DNA from: Argyresthia goedartella
Taxonomy: Eukaryota > Arthropoda > Insecta > Lepidoptera > Argyresthiidae
Length of the DNA: 64,000 bases
Direction of reading: 5' to 3'
Assembly: GCA_949825045.1 (NCBI GenBank)
Contig: OX463810.1
Location: 31,630,201-31,694,200 of the forward strand
Shown here: in pieces, positions 31,929 to 43,564 of the stretch
Numbering within the stretch: position 1 is the stretch's first letter
Layout of the letters: every line of letters begins with the position of its first letter
Made by a program: the position numbers and the translations under genes
The notes under the pieces: model-generated
Told to the model about the DNA's origin: nothing
Database searches by the model: none
Seen by the model: the letters and a program-made list of their open reading frames with translations, nothing else

Positions 31929-33830
31929 CTATATTTGCCTTAATTTCAACTTTAAAGAGCCTAAAGAAATATTAAATATGTCAATGTCTGGGCCAGAAAG
32001 ATGTTTGTTATAAAAGTTCGGGGCCTTGTCGTTGGCCTCGTAAATGAATGTTGAGCACAGTTGGTACGACAATGAGTAACAGATAATAAAGACGTTGTGG
32101 GATCTGCTAGATAAATAGAGGGATTTCAAATTGAGATTTTCCTGTATGTATGTACAGTCAACAATATTGGAGAGGGTTTTGAAGATGAAGTATGCGTCCA
32201 TGAACTGTCTACGGCTTGCTAAAAGAGGGATCCTATGAAATACAGCAGATTTTTCAACGGAGACAAAATAATGAGTTCTTATGTCACGCGCCCTCAAAAA
32301 TTTATTTGTATTTTTTCGAGCCGGTTGATGTGGATATGGTTTTATTTTATTGAATCCTACGATAAGTAATTTTCTTACTTTCTGCATTTTAAATGCTGTT
32401 CCCATACGTTTGTCTTTTATCCATAAACACCAAGTAAGTTTTACGGCCGGCCGCCACATTGTATTGTGTGATACATATTTTAATTTGAATATTATTAGGT
32501 AACTTAATTTGATCATCCATTCACCTTAACGAATATCCATTCACTGGTAACCATTTCATCGCTACCCGTTTTTATATCGATACGAACAACACTAACCTGA
32601 ATTCATTTTGCACAAATAATTTTTATTTGGATTTTATTTATTTAGAAACAAACGGTCTTAAACAAATTAAATAACATGATTATTAAAATAAAAACCTGTA
32701 GTGTCCTTAATTAATACTAAGTAATCCAAGCACATATAACGCAAATGAATCGTAGGCATGTAAAGCGGGCAGCAATGGGATATCTCATGTCGCTGTAACA
32801 CGGGCGAGCTTGCAACGATCGTAAAGTGTTACCCACTGTACCCACCTACTTGAAATATTTTTTTTTACTAAAAAACCAAAACCAAAACCAAACGTTGCTA
32901 AAGCTAAAGTGTATTCTTAACTTAAATCTATTTTTAAACAGTTCAAGGAGCTACTAAACAAATCAATATCAAAGTTAGGCATAATTTGTACTCGATGCAA
33001 TCTCGAGAAAAGGTTTGTACAACGACAGCCGCGTTCTTGCCTACGAGATACACAAAAAAGAATATTCCGTAGTAATTCCGGAGCATCGATATAATTATTT
33101 AGTAGTTTGTGTAAATATATAATGTCTATATAGTCATGTCGATAGCATTACTTCATCATTTTCTCACGCCGTAAAGAGGTTGGATAATCTATGTAAAACT
33201 GACCTGTCCTGTATTACAAAGACTTCAGGAATTTTTGCTGTAAAGTTTCTATCCTCTCAATATAATTATTGAAAAAAGGGTGCCAAACTGTGCTAGAATA
33301 TTCAAGATGACTCCTAATCCTAACGTAACTGTCATATAAGAGCTTATAGGTCAGTGCTTTTTTGAAGGATTTACCAACACGTTAAATGAAATCTAACTAC
33401 TTATAAACTTTTTTTACGACAGCGTCTATATGTGGTACAAATGTGAGCTGGCTATCCAGCTGAACACCCAGGTCACGAGTCTCCGTATCACGTTTCAAAA
33501 CCCCATTTAATAGTGTATATTCAAATTGTATATTATTTTTCTTCGTGGTAAAAGTTATGACATGACATTTATCAGAGTTTAAAAACAACATATTCGTGCT
33601 GCAGAATTGCTCAAAATGTGATAAATCTCTTTAGGGAGTTTTACCGTCATTGTCGTCACGTATTATTCGGATTTTTTTGTATTATCGGCGTATAAAAGAG
33701 AAATCAAACTTTTAATGGATGTCGGTAAATCATTAACATATAAAATAAATAGAAATGGTATGGTCAAATTGTCAAAGTTGTCTCACGGATTATGGTTTCT
33801 ACTTTAATAATTGCACTTACAAAACAGATT
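31929..33830 (-). pseudogene. Jockey-like LINE relic
   Basis: Minus strand in order: decayed motif-4 region, YVNDLPTSIKSLISLLYADN near 33700, FLNSDKCHVITFTTKKNN and TETRDLGVQLDSQLTFVPHI (33397-33591), YDSYVRIRSHLEYSSTVWHP-like text near 33300, and a C-terminal ORF (31929-32516) with LLASRRQFMDAYFIFKTLSN. Frames are broken repeatedly. The gypsy element starts at 33837, right after its truncated 5' side. Confidence 0.7.
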
Positions 33831-33836
33831 GGACAC

Positions 33837-34056
33837 TGTGCCAGCCATCCCTTATCATCACGGACTAAAGTATCGTCGAGATAAGTTATTGGCTGACACA
33901 GAAAATCGACATCACGTACCGGTTTTGGTACATGATGATTATCGAGGACGATTTATATATAAGAAGAGTTATTTGTTAAATAAAAACTAGACTGTAACTG
34001 AGCATATTCCAAGCCTTTTATTCCGTCTCCCGTAGGTTGCCACAACGTCGGCAAAG
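33837..34056 (+). repeat. Gypsy 5' LTR
   Basis: 220 bp starting TGTGCCAGCCATCCC. It matches the 3' LTR (42541-42759) at every position except one A in an A-run (about 33986). Preceded by GACAC. Confidence 0.95.
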
Positions 34057-34070
34057 TGGTGACCCCGACG
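34057..34070 (+). other. Gypsy primer-binding site (tRNA-Trp type)
   Basis: TGGTGACCCCGACG directly follows the 5' LTR and begins with the TGG expected opposite a tRNA 3' CCA. The tRNA assignment comes from knowledge of CsRn1-type elements. Confidence 0.8.
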
Positions 34071-34105
34071 TTTGAATATCAAGCAACCTTCGGTTAAGCA
34101 GCAGC

Positions 34106-37100
34106 ATGTCGTCGCCTGTGAAACAGAACCCGTGTGCAGCTACCCTAGAAGTGCAAGCAATCAGCACTTCGTCTAAAATCGCAGACTTCTGGAAGGACAA
34201 GCCCCGGTTATGGTTCGCACATTTTGAAGCAGTAACCACTCCCCAGAAGTTAGGTGACGAATCCAAATTCCACCTAGTCCTTACCAAACTAGCCAAAGAG
34301 GAAATCGAACAAGCCAGTGACATTGTGATTTCCTTATCAGACAGCGGAAAGTACCAGAAGTTAAAAGACAGATTGATTTCGACATATGAAGAATCCCCGC
34401 ATCGCAAATTCCAGAGATTATTCACGGACACCGACCTCGGAGACAGAAAACCGTCACAGTTATTAAGAAAAATCAAGGAGCTTGGGGAAGGTCAAATCAA
34501 CGACGAAACTGCAAAAATGTTTTGGCTAAAACAATTACCGACCTCTTTAACCTCAATACTTTCGGAAAATAAAGAGAAAGGAATTGACGATTTAGCCCAG
34601 ATGGCCGACAATATTTACGAAGTCTCGAGCTTCGAACAAGTTGCTGCGCTAAGCAGGGTCGACGACCCAGTAACGCAACTAACTGCTGAGCTAGCGAAAG
34701 TAAAAATTGAGTTAGCTGCAATTCATAATAACAACAATCGTCGGCAGTTTTATCGCAGTAAGCCATTCTCTAGTTCACGGTCAGGAAGCCCGTTTCCATT
34801 TCGGAGAAACTCGAAGGTATGCTTTTATCATTCACGTTTTGGCAAGAGAGCTTTCAAGTGCGAGGCTCCGTGTTCCTGGAAGCAACAGGGAAAGCTAAAG
34901 CGGGCATGCACTGAGGCGGAGCTGTGTGCTTTTTCACAATTTCATCGCCTATTTATCACAGACAAGAAGACTGGAGAAAAATATTTGATCGATACCGGCG
35001 CGAACATATCTGTACTTAAACGCAAGCTGAAGCATTCCGGGAAAACAGATTACTCATTACATGCTGCCAACGGTTCAAACATCAGCAAATATGGAGAACG
35101 ATGTTGTGCCCTTGATCTCGGGCTTCGAAGAACTTTTAAATGGAACTTCGTGATTGCCGATGTCAATACCTCTACCATTGGAGCAGATTTTCTGGAGCAT
35201 CATGGTTTATGGGTTGATTTACGCAGAAAAAGGTTGATTGACAACACTACCAAACTATCATCCAGAGGTAGAACCATAATAGCAAACCAAGCCACTTTAA
35301 GTACCATTGATGGGAGTCTTGATATCGCAGACTTACTTCGAAGATATCAGCGCATCACCGTACCCACATCTTTGAAGATTAGTCCCAAGCATAACGTTCA
35401 ACATTTCATAGAGACGCAAGGCCCTCCGGTCGCTTGTAGAGCCAGGCCTCTCCCTCCAGAAAGGTACAGGACGGCTCAAAAGGATTTCCAGGACATGATG
35501 GATATGGGAATATGTCGACCGTCAAACAGTTCATGGGCCAGTCCTTTGCATATGGTGAAGAAAACAAATGGTGAATGGAGACCATGTGGAGATTATAGAG
35601 CCCTGAACAATATAACAGTCCCTGACCGGTATCCACTCCCACGGTTACTAGATTTCACTTACATTCTCGAGGGGAAACGCATTTTTAGCAAAATCGATAT
35701 TCGGAAGGCATATCATTGCATACCAATGGCTCCAGAAGATATTTTCAAAACAGCCATCATCACCCCCTTCGGTCTTTTCGAATTTCCGAGAATGACATTT
35801 GGACTTCGGAACGCCGGTCAGACTTTTCAACGATTTATGGACTCAATATTCAGACATCAAATATCTTCACAACGCGGCGGAACATCTAATCAAGAGCCAA
35901 AGGATGAAAACATATCAGATTTCACATTTTGTTTCGTCGACGACATCCTTTGTGCATCAGAAAATGAAGAGCAGCATTGCAAACATTTGGAGATAATTTT
36001 CAAGAAATTAGATGAACATGGTCTTACAATGAATCTGGAAAAATGCGAATTCATGAAGAAGGAAATAGATTTTTTGGGGTATCATGTATCCTGTAACGGG
36101 ATTTCCCCCACTCAAGAAAAACTTGAGGCCATAACCAACTTTCCTAAACCAGAAAAGGTGAACATGTTGCGAAGATTTTTGGGTATGGTTAATTTCTATA
36201 GAAGCAGCATCCCAAAAGCGGCATTTTATCAAGCAGAGTTGAACAAATATTTACATGGCTGCAAGAGGAACGATAAGAGTGTAATTAAATGGACCAAGAC
36301 AGGGGAAGAGTCTTTCGAAAAATGCAAGGAGCTTATGAAAAATTTAGCAAGTTTATCTCACCCTGCTAATAATGCATCCATCTCGCTTATGACTGATGCT
36401 AGCAATGACTGTGTGGGCGCCGTTTTACAACAAAAGGAGGATGGTGAATGGAAACCCCTCGGATTTTTTTCAAAAAACCTGACACAGACGCAACAAAAAT
36501 ATTCTACGTATGATCGAGATCTGTTGGGTATCTACCTAGCTGTGAAGCATTTCCAAAGACTCGTGATAGGACGAGATTTTACTATCTACACAGACCACAA
36601 ACCAATCACTTTCGCATTTTCCAAAAAACCAAATATTGATGACCCACCTCGGAGAATTCGTCAACTAGACTACATATCACAGTATAGCACAGTCATAAGG
36701 CATATTAGCGGATCAGACAACGTGGTTGCAGATGCCTTATCAAGGGTGATCGAGGAGATAATCACTCCTTCAGAAATTGACTTCGAGGAAATGGTCGAAT
36801 TTCAACGCACGGATGCAAATCTTAAAGAGCTTTTCAAGAAATCAAATCTGACATTATCCAAGTTTAGTGTGCCCGGCAGTAATTCCCAGCTATATTGCGA
36901 TACCTCAACCGGGCAACCGAGACCGTATGTTCCTGCAGTATTTCGGAAGACAATTTTCGACGCGATTCATGGTTTGAGTCATCCAGGAAAACGAACCACA
37001 CGAAAAATGATTTAAAAAAGATTTGTTTGGGATAACATGAACAAGGAAATAAACGAGTGGTGTAAAACATGCCTATCATGCCAGAAATGCAAGGTTACTA

Positions 37101-37930
37101 GGCACACTATTTCACCTATCGGCACATTCATGCCCGCTCAGCGTTTTGAGCACGTGCATATAGATATCGTCGGCCCCCTACCTACAAGCCAAGGTTACAG
37201 ATTTCTGCTGACTATGATTGACCGTTGCTCTTCTTGGCCTGAGGCATTTCCCTTGAAAGAGATTACTGCGGAAAAAGTCGCTTCATGTTTATTCCAAGGG
37301 TGGATCTGCAGATTTGGCCCCCCCCTCCGGCTTTCCTCGAACCGTGGAAAACAGTTCGAATCTGGGCTTATTAAATCCTTGGCGAGGTTAATGGGAACGG
37401 AAAAATTACGAACAACAGCCTACCACCCGCAATCCAATGGAATGGTGGAGAGATGGCATCGTTCGCTGAAGGCGTCTCTAATGGCAAGGAACAGTAAGGA
37501 AAATTGGGTAAAAGAATTACCAATCGTCCTTCTTGGCCTAAGAAGTTGTTTACGAGACGACACGGGTTTGAGCGCCGCGGAAATGGTTTATGGAGAAACA
37601 ATAAGGCTCCCCGGGGAATTCTTTGGTGATTCTGGCTTGCGATCAACGTATCCCGACTACGTGCAAGATTTGAAACAACGAATATTAAAAAACTGCTCCG
37701 TTCCGAGGAGAGAGATTCACCAAAACAAGCATTTCGTCCACCCCGAGTTAAGCTCCTGCTCTCACGTTTTCATCAAGAGAGAAGGTGTCGCCAAAGGTCT
37801 GATTCCTCCTTATGAAGGGCCTTACGAAGTTCTACGACGAACGGCGAAATATTTCGTCATCAACAAGAACAACACCGTCGACACATTTTCAATTGATAGA
37901 TTAACCTCTCCTTTCCCGCCGTCAGCATAA
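34106..37930 (+). pseudogene. Gypsy gag-pol polyprotein, one internal stop, altered integrase
   Basis: A single frame of 1274 codons plus stop, broken by one TAA at 37013-37015 between the integrase zinc-binding histidines and cysteines. Order: Gag with zinc array (to about residue 290), protease (YLIDTGANISVL, about 293-304), RT (FVDD site near residue 611), RNase H (MTDASNDCVGAVL; YTDHKPITFAF), integrase (WCKTCLSCQKC; HIDIVGPLP; GMVERWHRSLKA). The second catalytic acidic position of integrase reads Asn (LSSNRGKQFES) where the family has Asp. With the stop, this copy should not be autonomous, although its LTRs say it arrived recently. Described only; no repaired sequence is given. Confidence 0.9.
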
Positions 37931-39237
37931 GCAGCGCGGCCCCGATCACTCTATGTACCGCTGTCAGCATAAGCAGCGGGATGACTAATATTTTTGAAAC
38001 CGGTATTTTTTATCCAACGGTTGGACCAATTTTTACGGTTCGATCATGTGTGGACACCCAATTAGACAAACGTTATGGTCTGTGTGCTAGTTTATGCTTT
38101 TCCGTAGAAAAAAATAATTCAACCGCGTTTTGAAAATCACTTTCTTCCGGACGCTCCCAACGTATGTGGTGGTGAAATTTTATTGAGAGAAAAGTGTGGT
38201 TTTTTTGGTGAATTGAGGTAAGTATTTGTTTTATTCATATTTACAACTCTATTTGCGATAAACAAACCACAAATCATAGTAAAATTCATCAAGATGTCCA
38301 GAAAATCGGCAAATTTACATGATACGTCATGCAACCAGACGGATTCCCCCCAATGCTATTTGTAATTCCAATGAGAAATACAGTTAGATTTCAATAAAAA
38401 ATACACATATCTTATTGGAAATCTTATAAGGAATCCATTTTTATAGGTTTCTTTATCAAAATAATGTACCAATTTGCTGATTTTCCGTCAGAAACGTGAT
38501 CAGGCATCCAATTCACATGCTTCACACGCACACATAAGCATTCCGCGACGCCATTTTACTCACACACAGACAGAATCTCACTACAGGGTGCGGGTGTTTT
38601 CAGGTCATATTCGGTGAAACTCCATATCATAGGTTTCGGGGTGATGTGATGATTGGGGTTTCCATATCAAAGGTTCCGCGGGTTTATGATTGGAGTTCAG
38701 TGTCGATAAGGGGGCGGAAGCCCCTTTTTTATCAATGGAAAAATCCAGCATCCAGCGACTTAGAAAAATTGTGTTAAAAATTGTGTTAAAAAATATTTTT
38801 TTTGACTGTTATTTTTTGCTTCGGAATCGTGTAGTGCTGCTTTTTGCTATCACTTTTGGTTATAAACATTTTCCTCGTGCACCTCACCGATTTCGAGATA
38901 TACGTCATATTATGTTTGTAATATCGATATCTCTATAAATATTGGTCCTAGGGAAAACATGCATATGACATAAAATTATGCTCGTAAGACACCCTACACG
39001 ATGCCCAAGTGAAAATATCAAAATAAAAAATAAAAAATAAAAAAAAAATTAAAAAATAACAAATTTGTGTCATATTGTGTTAACTTGTCTTTTTAGGCGG
39101 ATTCGTTTGCCTGCAAGTTCAGATATGTACTTTTGACAATTTAGTGTAAAATGACAAAAAAATGCAAAATTACACAAATTTGTAAAAGTGCACAGAGTGT
39201 ACGTTTTGATCCTAATGCCTTAGCTACTTTTTTCAGA

Positions 39238-39690
39238 ATGGATCATGACTATCATGCCCAGCTTGCGCGTCGGTCGCCGCCGGTGCGCATTCTATCCGAT
39301 GAGATGCTGGTGTATGTGCGCTCCCGCTCCGGTCGGATGAAGGTAAATAATTGAAATTTCACTCGCATCGTTTTTGCTTCGTTTCCTTTTATATTTATAT
39401 TACATATCCATTAATTTGTTCCATTCAGCAGCCTAAACGGTCTGAATATAGTTTTACCAAGTATAATTAAATATTTACCTGGGAAATGTGAAGTTTTATA
39501 CTAAAAGGACACAAATAATTATACTGCAAATGTCACTGACTGCCAGTCTGGTATTTTGTTTATATTTAATTTGCCTATTTTATTTATGTTATAGATGGTG
39601 AAGCAACCAGCTTCTCTGGGCCGGAGCGGGAGCGAGGGCGACTCCTCCCCACAGCCGTCGACATCAAGGCGCTGCCGGCATGCCTACTGA
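39238..39690 (+). CDS. Possible two-exon mini-gene (66 codons), unknown
   Basis: Exon 1 coding 39238-39342 (MDHDYHAQLARRSPPVRILS to SGRMK, 35 codons) follows TTTTTTTCAG and ends at donor GTAAAT. Exon 2 39595-39690 follows TTATAG and reads MVKQPASLGRSGSEGDSSPQ to CRHAY, then a stop. Junction phase is 0. Both pieces are GC-rich islands in very AT-rich sequence, which suggests real or captured exons. No family recognised. It lies inside the inverted-repeat element, so a captured host fragment or a remnant N-terminus of a transposase is possible. Confidence 0.4.
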
Positions 39691-40139
39691 CTGATATCTG
39701 ACTGTGTACTGATGGCTGGTTAATATGTCTCTGTAATAGGGGTTTTAAAACTACGCACACCTCGCTTTGGACCGGTTTCGGTCGGGTGTATCGCTTGCTT
39801 GAGTGGGTAACTAAAACTACTAAAATATGCCATATCATATAACTTCCACGTTGCAGCATCAAACTGGTGGAAGACTGGTGTGTTGGGAATGCCTACCTTC
39901 AGGAAGTTGATGAGTCGCAATCGCTTTCATGGACAATTGATATAACCAAATGCCCTTGACGAGGTACCTCAAATCCCGTGCTACTGATGTCATTGGGACG
40001 ATGAATCGCAAAAGGGCACACGTCCCTGCTGAGATAAAATCGCTCAATGACTCCTGTGGGCATTTATGTCTTGCTAGACACATCTAAATCAGCCATCAGT
40101 GTGTGATTGTAATTCTCCTCCTTCATAGCGTTAGCGATC

Positions 40140-40553
40140 CGGATGTTTCTATCTTTTTGTGTGTAATTTTTATGTGTGTATGTGTCTAATGTTTATGTGT
40201 TTGTGTAAATAACAATTTCTATGTGTGGCCAACTACCTAACTATCTTATAACTTGTATAGAAATTGTTTACTTTAACAGTTGCAATGTTTCTATCTTTTT
40301 GTGTGGAATTTTTATGTGTCTAATATTTATGCGTTTGTGTAAATAACAATTTCTATTTGTGGCCAACTACCTAACTATCTTATAACTTGTATAGAAATTG
40401 TTTACTTTAACAGTTGCAATGTTTCTATCTTTTTGTGTGGAATTTTTATGTGTCTAATATTTATGCGTTTGTGTAAATAACAATTTCTATTTGTGGCCAA
40501 CTACCTAACTATCTTATAACTTGTATAGAAATTGTTTACTTTAACAGTCGCAA
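40140..40553. repeat. 134-bp tandem repeat, three units
   Basis: ATGTTTCTATCTTTTTGTGT recurs at about 40143, 40285 and 40419. Units 2 and 3 are nearly identical at 134 bp; unit 1 is about 8 bp longer and diverged. Each runs through ACTACCTAACTATCTTATAA to TTTACTTTAACAGT. Confidence 0.9.
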
Positions 40554-40785
40554 CAAAATTCTTTTTCATTTTTCCGTAATTGTGTACTTTATTCCATTTT
40601 TTATACGGTAAAAGTTACAAATATCAGTCAAACAACTATCTAAGAACTTGTATAGAATTGTTTACCTACTTACTTACTGTTTACTACTTTTCCATAATTG
40701 TGTACTCGTGTGTGTGTAAATATAATGTATACAGTTTCATTGTGCATTAGTACTGTCCTGTTTTTTAAACAATTATGTCTCGCCC

Positions 40786-41018
40786 AGGTTTGCTGGAAGA
40801 AATATATTTTTAGAGATAAGCTCGCCTGTTGTTATATAATTTCTTTTAAGTACATTTTTATGCACAGGGCAATAAAGAATATGAATATATAACTATATAA
40901 ATTTTGCTGGAAGAAATATATTTTTAGAGATAAGCTCGCCTGTTGTTATAAAATTTCTTTTAAGTACATTTTTATGCACAGGGCAATAAAGAATGTGAAT
41001 ATATAACTATATAAATTT
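40786..41018. repeat. Duplicated ~120-bp 3'-end-like unit
   Basis: GTTTGCTGGAAGAAATATAT to GGCAATAAAGAATATGAATA is repeated in tandem almost perfectly. The GCTGGAAGAAAT-AGAGATAAGCTC motif also occurs downstream of the piggyBac gene (51988-52020), and resembles a 3' end shared by many insect transposons, with an AATAAA signal. Confidence 0.85.
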
Positions 41019-41339
41019 TTGTTCTTTTTTATTTTTCCAAAACCTAATTACACAATTACACATTAGGTAGGTGGTAGCTAATTACTAATTACACATTTCA
41101 AATAATTGTTTATTTTTTACAAATTTGTGTAATCTTACACTAAATTGTCAAAAGTACATATCTGATCTCGCATAACACTAGTTAACACGATATTACACTT
41201 TGTAAGAACAGTAGGTATCTGTACTTGCGCGTGAACGGAGCCGCGTGGAAATACTTCATATACACATAACAACTAAATACTAGTTAACTCAAACTTACAC
41301 CATACCTACACGAACGAAACACCAGTTTAGCTATTTTAC

Positions 41340-41434
41340 CTAGAATCAAATCACGGCGAAACATTTTCTTCGTTCCATCTTTGCACACTCTGTATAAACG
41401 CATATCGTACACCTGCCGTGACCTTGAGAAAGCC
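41340..41434 (-). other. Exon-like segment, minus strand, unknown
   Basis: Acceptor GTTGTTTCAG, 95 nt open as AFSRSRQVYDMRLYRVCKDG then TKKMFRRDLIL, donor GTAAAA. It lies in the non-gypsy insert. No partner exon identified; it could be part of a captured gene or chance. Confidence 0.25.
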
Positions 41435-42540
41435 CTGAAACAACACACCGTGACACGAAATAACATGCATGATTTTGAATTATTTTTGTATTAAAAGGTC
41501 AATAGTACGATACACTGTTAGAAAGCCTAGTTTGTCTTCTACTTAGAACCACTAATTCTAGAATGATAAGTATCACCTATTGCCTATAAATTCAATAATA
41601 GTACAAAGTGTTGATTTCTACCTATTTTATACTTTCCTTGCGAGATATGGCGTCCTCACACTTATCATTTATGATTTAGTGGCAAATACCACTTGTTTTC
41701 CTCTTATTGAATAAATTACCTATCCTAGGAACTAAGAAATATAACGCTATGTAGTCTAGTCTCTTCACAAATAATTTCACAAGATTTGCATAATTCGCGC
41801 GATGCGTCAGTTTACTTTCCGTATTTTATGAAAATTTGAAACGCTGAAATATTCGAAAGTTTCTATAAGAACACCCTAATGTTTTTATTGTTTTGAAAAG
41901 GTTATTTTGTGTAGATTACGTAGGTATCAAACAACATGTACATGTTGTTGATAATTTTCTGATGTCGGCTAGATTTGTGTCGAGAGGGAGCATTTTCATA
42001 GAAGTCTGTGTTTCTCATGCCAGTACAAAAATAAACTAAGGTCACAGTGACATTTTCTACACATTGTGTAAAAGAGGGTTTCATTAGCTACTCAGATATA
42101 CAACTCCCATAATTCTAAGTGTTACCATTCCAACAGAATCACTTGATATATTAGTCAAGTGCCGCGCAGCCCGCACGCTCAAAAACACTCCGGTATTTGT
42201 CGTTTTTGACGTCTCGAACTCCCGGGAAAGGAGAGGTTAAAGCCAGCTTTCCTACCAGCAGATCAGCCGAGTTCCATCACTTTCCCGCAACCAACGAGCA
42301 AAGCGGAAGACTCAGTTGTCGAGTCAGCACGACCAACAACGTCCAAGTTCGGTCGAAAGTACAAACAAACGTTGAGATTCCAACTTTGATGACGGCACTC
42401 CGGAAGAGGGGGATTACCTCAGCCTAGCTAGTCGCAATGTATAGTATTATTTAATTTAAATGTTTTCGTGCTTTGTTTTTTTTACTTTTCCATTTATCGT
42501 AATTTACTTACTATTGCTTTTTTGTAAGGGGGGGAGTATC

Positions 42541-42759
42541 TGTGCCAGCCATCCCTTATCATCACGGACTAAAGTATCGTCGAGATAAGTTATTGGCTGA
42601 CACAGAAAATCGACATCACGTACCGGTTTTGGTACATGATGATTATCGAGGACGATTTATATATAAGAAGAGTTATTTGTTAAATAAAACTAGACTGTAA
42701 CTGAGCATATTCCAAGCCTTTTATTCCGTCTCCCGTAGGTTGCCACAACGTCGGCAAAG
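42541..42759 (+). repeat. Gypsy 3' LTR
   Basis: 219 bp, TGTGCCAGCCATCCC to GTCGGCAAAG, preceded by a purine-rich tract (AAGGGGGGGAGTATC) suited to plus-strand priming. One A shorter than the 5' LTR. Confidence 0.95.
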
Positions 42760-42793
42760 ACACCACTAAGGCCCCAGGTAAAGGTACCAGGGT

Positions 42794-42825
42794 GCAGAGA
42801 GCAGAGAGCAGAGAGCAGAGAGCAG
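42794..42825. repeat. (GCAGAGA)n microsatellite
   Basis: Four and a half 7-bp units of GCAGAGA, 20 bp from the exon-5 splice donor of SMC6. Confidence 0.9.
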
Positions 42826-42844
42826 GGTAGGTGCAGGTACGTAC

Positions 42845-42991
42845 CGACGGGCCCGCGCGGCGCCGCAGAGAACACGCCACGCTTTGCCGCGCGCTGCACC
42901 CGCGCGCACAGCTCCACCATGTGCGGCCCGAACACCGCCAGCGAGTCTCCGCCGCGCGACGCCAGCTCGCGCTGCTGTTGACTCAGCTGCT
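42845..42991 (-). CDS. SMC6: SMC6 exon 5 (coil end, entry to hinge)
   Basis: 147 nt; two bases complete a Lys codon from exon 4 and one base is left for the Gly codon in exon 6. It reads QLSQQQRELASRGGDSLAVF, then GPHMVELCARVQRAAKRGVF and ends APRGPV. The L-x-x-F-G-P-x-M motif and the G-P-V/L-G-A-Y/F junction are hallmark SMC5/6-type pre-hinge features. Acceptor TACTACAG, donor GTACGT. Confidence 0.92.
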
Positions 42992-43189
42992 CTGTAGTAC
43001 ACACACCACACACTTGTGTCAGATACATCAAATGTGGAAATGTTGGACGCCGTTTGTTGTGCACTTACGGGCTTTTGAAGGCATGGTGTCATAGTAAAAA
43101 TGCTTCCTAATTTCAGCGTGCTACTCCTACCCATCAGATCGGACACAGAGAGTGGTGGTTTGTGGATAAAAATCTTAACAGTTTAAGGC

Positions 43190-43410
43190 AACTTTGGGAG
43201 TCCCTCAGGGATTACACCTTGGTCCAAAACTATGTCTAGCCTTTATCGATGATCTAACATATTTGTGAGTTATCCTTCTTTGCTGATGATATGATATTTT
43301 ACAGAGTCATAGAACAACCGGCAGATATTCTTCTTCTCCAGGATGAACTAGATACGCTATAAAACTGGACGTTGGACTATAAATGACCACTTAACACTGG
43401 TAAGTGTGGA
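43190..43410 (+). pseudogene. LINE RT fragment
   Basis: TLGVPQGLHLGPKLCLAFID (RT motif 4), then a decayed FADD region (SFFADDMIFY across a shift). Short, with stops. Followed by a SINE at 43415. Confidence 0.6.
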
Positions 43411-43414
43411 CATA

Positions 43415-43560
43415 TGACGATCTCTGTGGCGTTGCGGTAGTGGCTCTGCCTACCAAGCGAGAGGTTCTCGGTTCGTTCCCCGGCTGGGGATAAAGAAAAA
43501 AAATCCCAGGTCTTGGATGTTTATATGTGTGTGATGTCGCTTTTTTGGTTCCCACGACAC
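43415..43560 (+). mobile_element. tRNA-derived SINE, truncated
   Basis: Same family as 23540-23765: GTGGCGTTGCGGTAGTGGCT head, B box GGTTCGTTCCCC, A-run, CCAGGTCTTGGATGTTTATA, GGTTCCCACGACACACG. The 3' part is missing. Confidence 0.8.
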
Positions 43561-43564
43561 ACGA

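Larger units (their letters stand above)
39057..41206. mobile_element. Inverted-repeat element within the gypsy insert
   Basis: The left arm (about 39057-39190) and right arm (about 41115-41206) pair with indels. Shared segments are ATTGTGTTAAC versus ATCGTGTTAAC, CAGATATGTACTTTTGACAA followed by TTTAGTGTAA, and ATTACACAAATTTGTAAAA. It encloses about 2 kb holding a possible two-exon gene and tandem repeats. No transposase or clear target duplication seen; the superfamily is unknown. Confidence 0.65.
38200..42150. other. Non-gypsy insert between pol and the 3' LTR
   Basis: About 4 kb of AT-rich sequence. It contains an inverted-repeat element (39057-41206), two short exon-like ORFs, 134-bp tandem repeats and a duplicated 3'-end-like unit. 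After it, at about 42240-42410, sequence reads like a gypsy pol tail (RLKPAFLPADQPSS, QPTSKAEDS), so the insert appears to separate the pol tail from the body. Outer borders could not be fixed. Confidence 0.5.
33837..42759 (+). mobile_element. Ty3/gypsy element, CsRn1-like, with ~4 kb of extra sequence
   Basis: 8.9 kb between near-identical LTRs; (G)ACAC flanks both sides (33832-33836; 42760-42763). A primer-binding site TGGTGACCCCGACG (34057-34070) fits the 3' end of tRNA-Trp, the primer reported for the CsRn1 clade. Gag carries a Cys-x2-His-x9-Cys-x3-Cys array (about residues 244-260), also a clade feature. Gag and pol share one frame, interrupted once. Between the end of pol (37930) and the 3' LTR lie 4.6 kb, of which about 38.2-42.15 kb is not recognisably gypsy. 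No env-like ORF is present. It inserted 85 bp from SMC6 exon 5. Confidence 0.9.

Noticed and set aside
33837..42759. An env gene that would make the gypsy element an errantivirus
   Set aside because: No signal peptide, furin-type site or transmembrane ORF seen between pol and the 3' LTR; the sequence there is unrelated AT-rich DNA.
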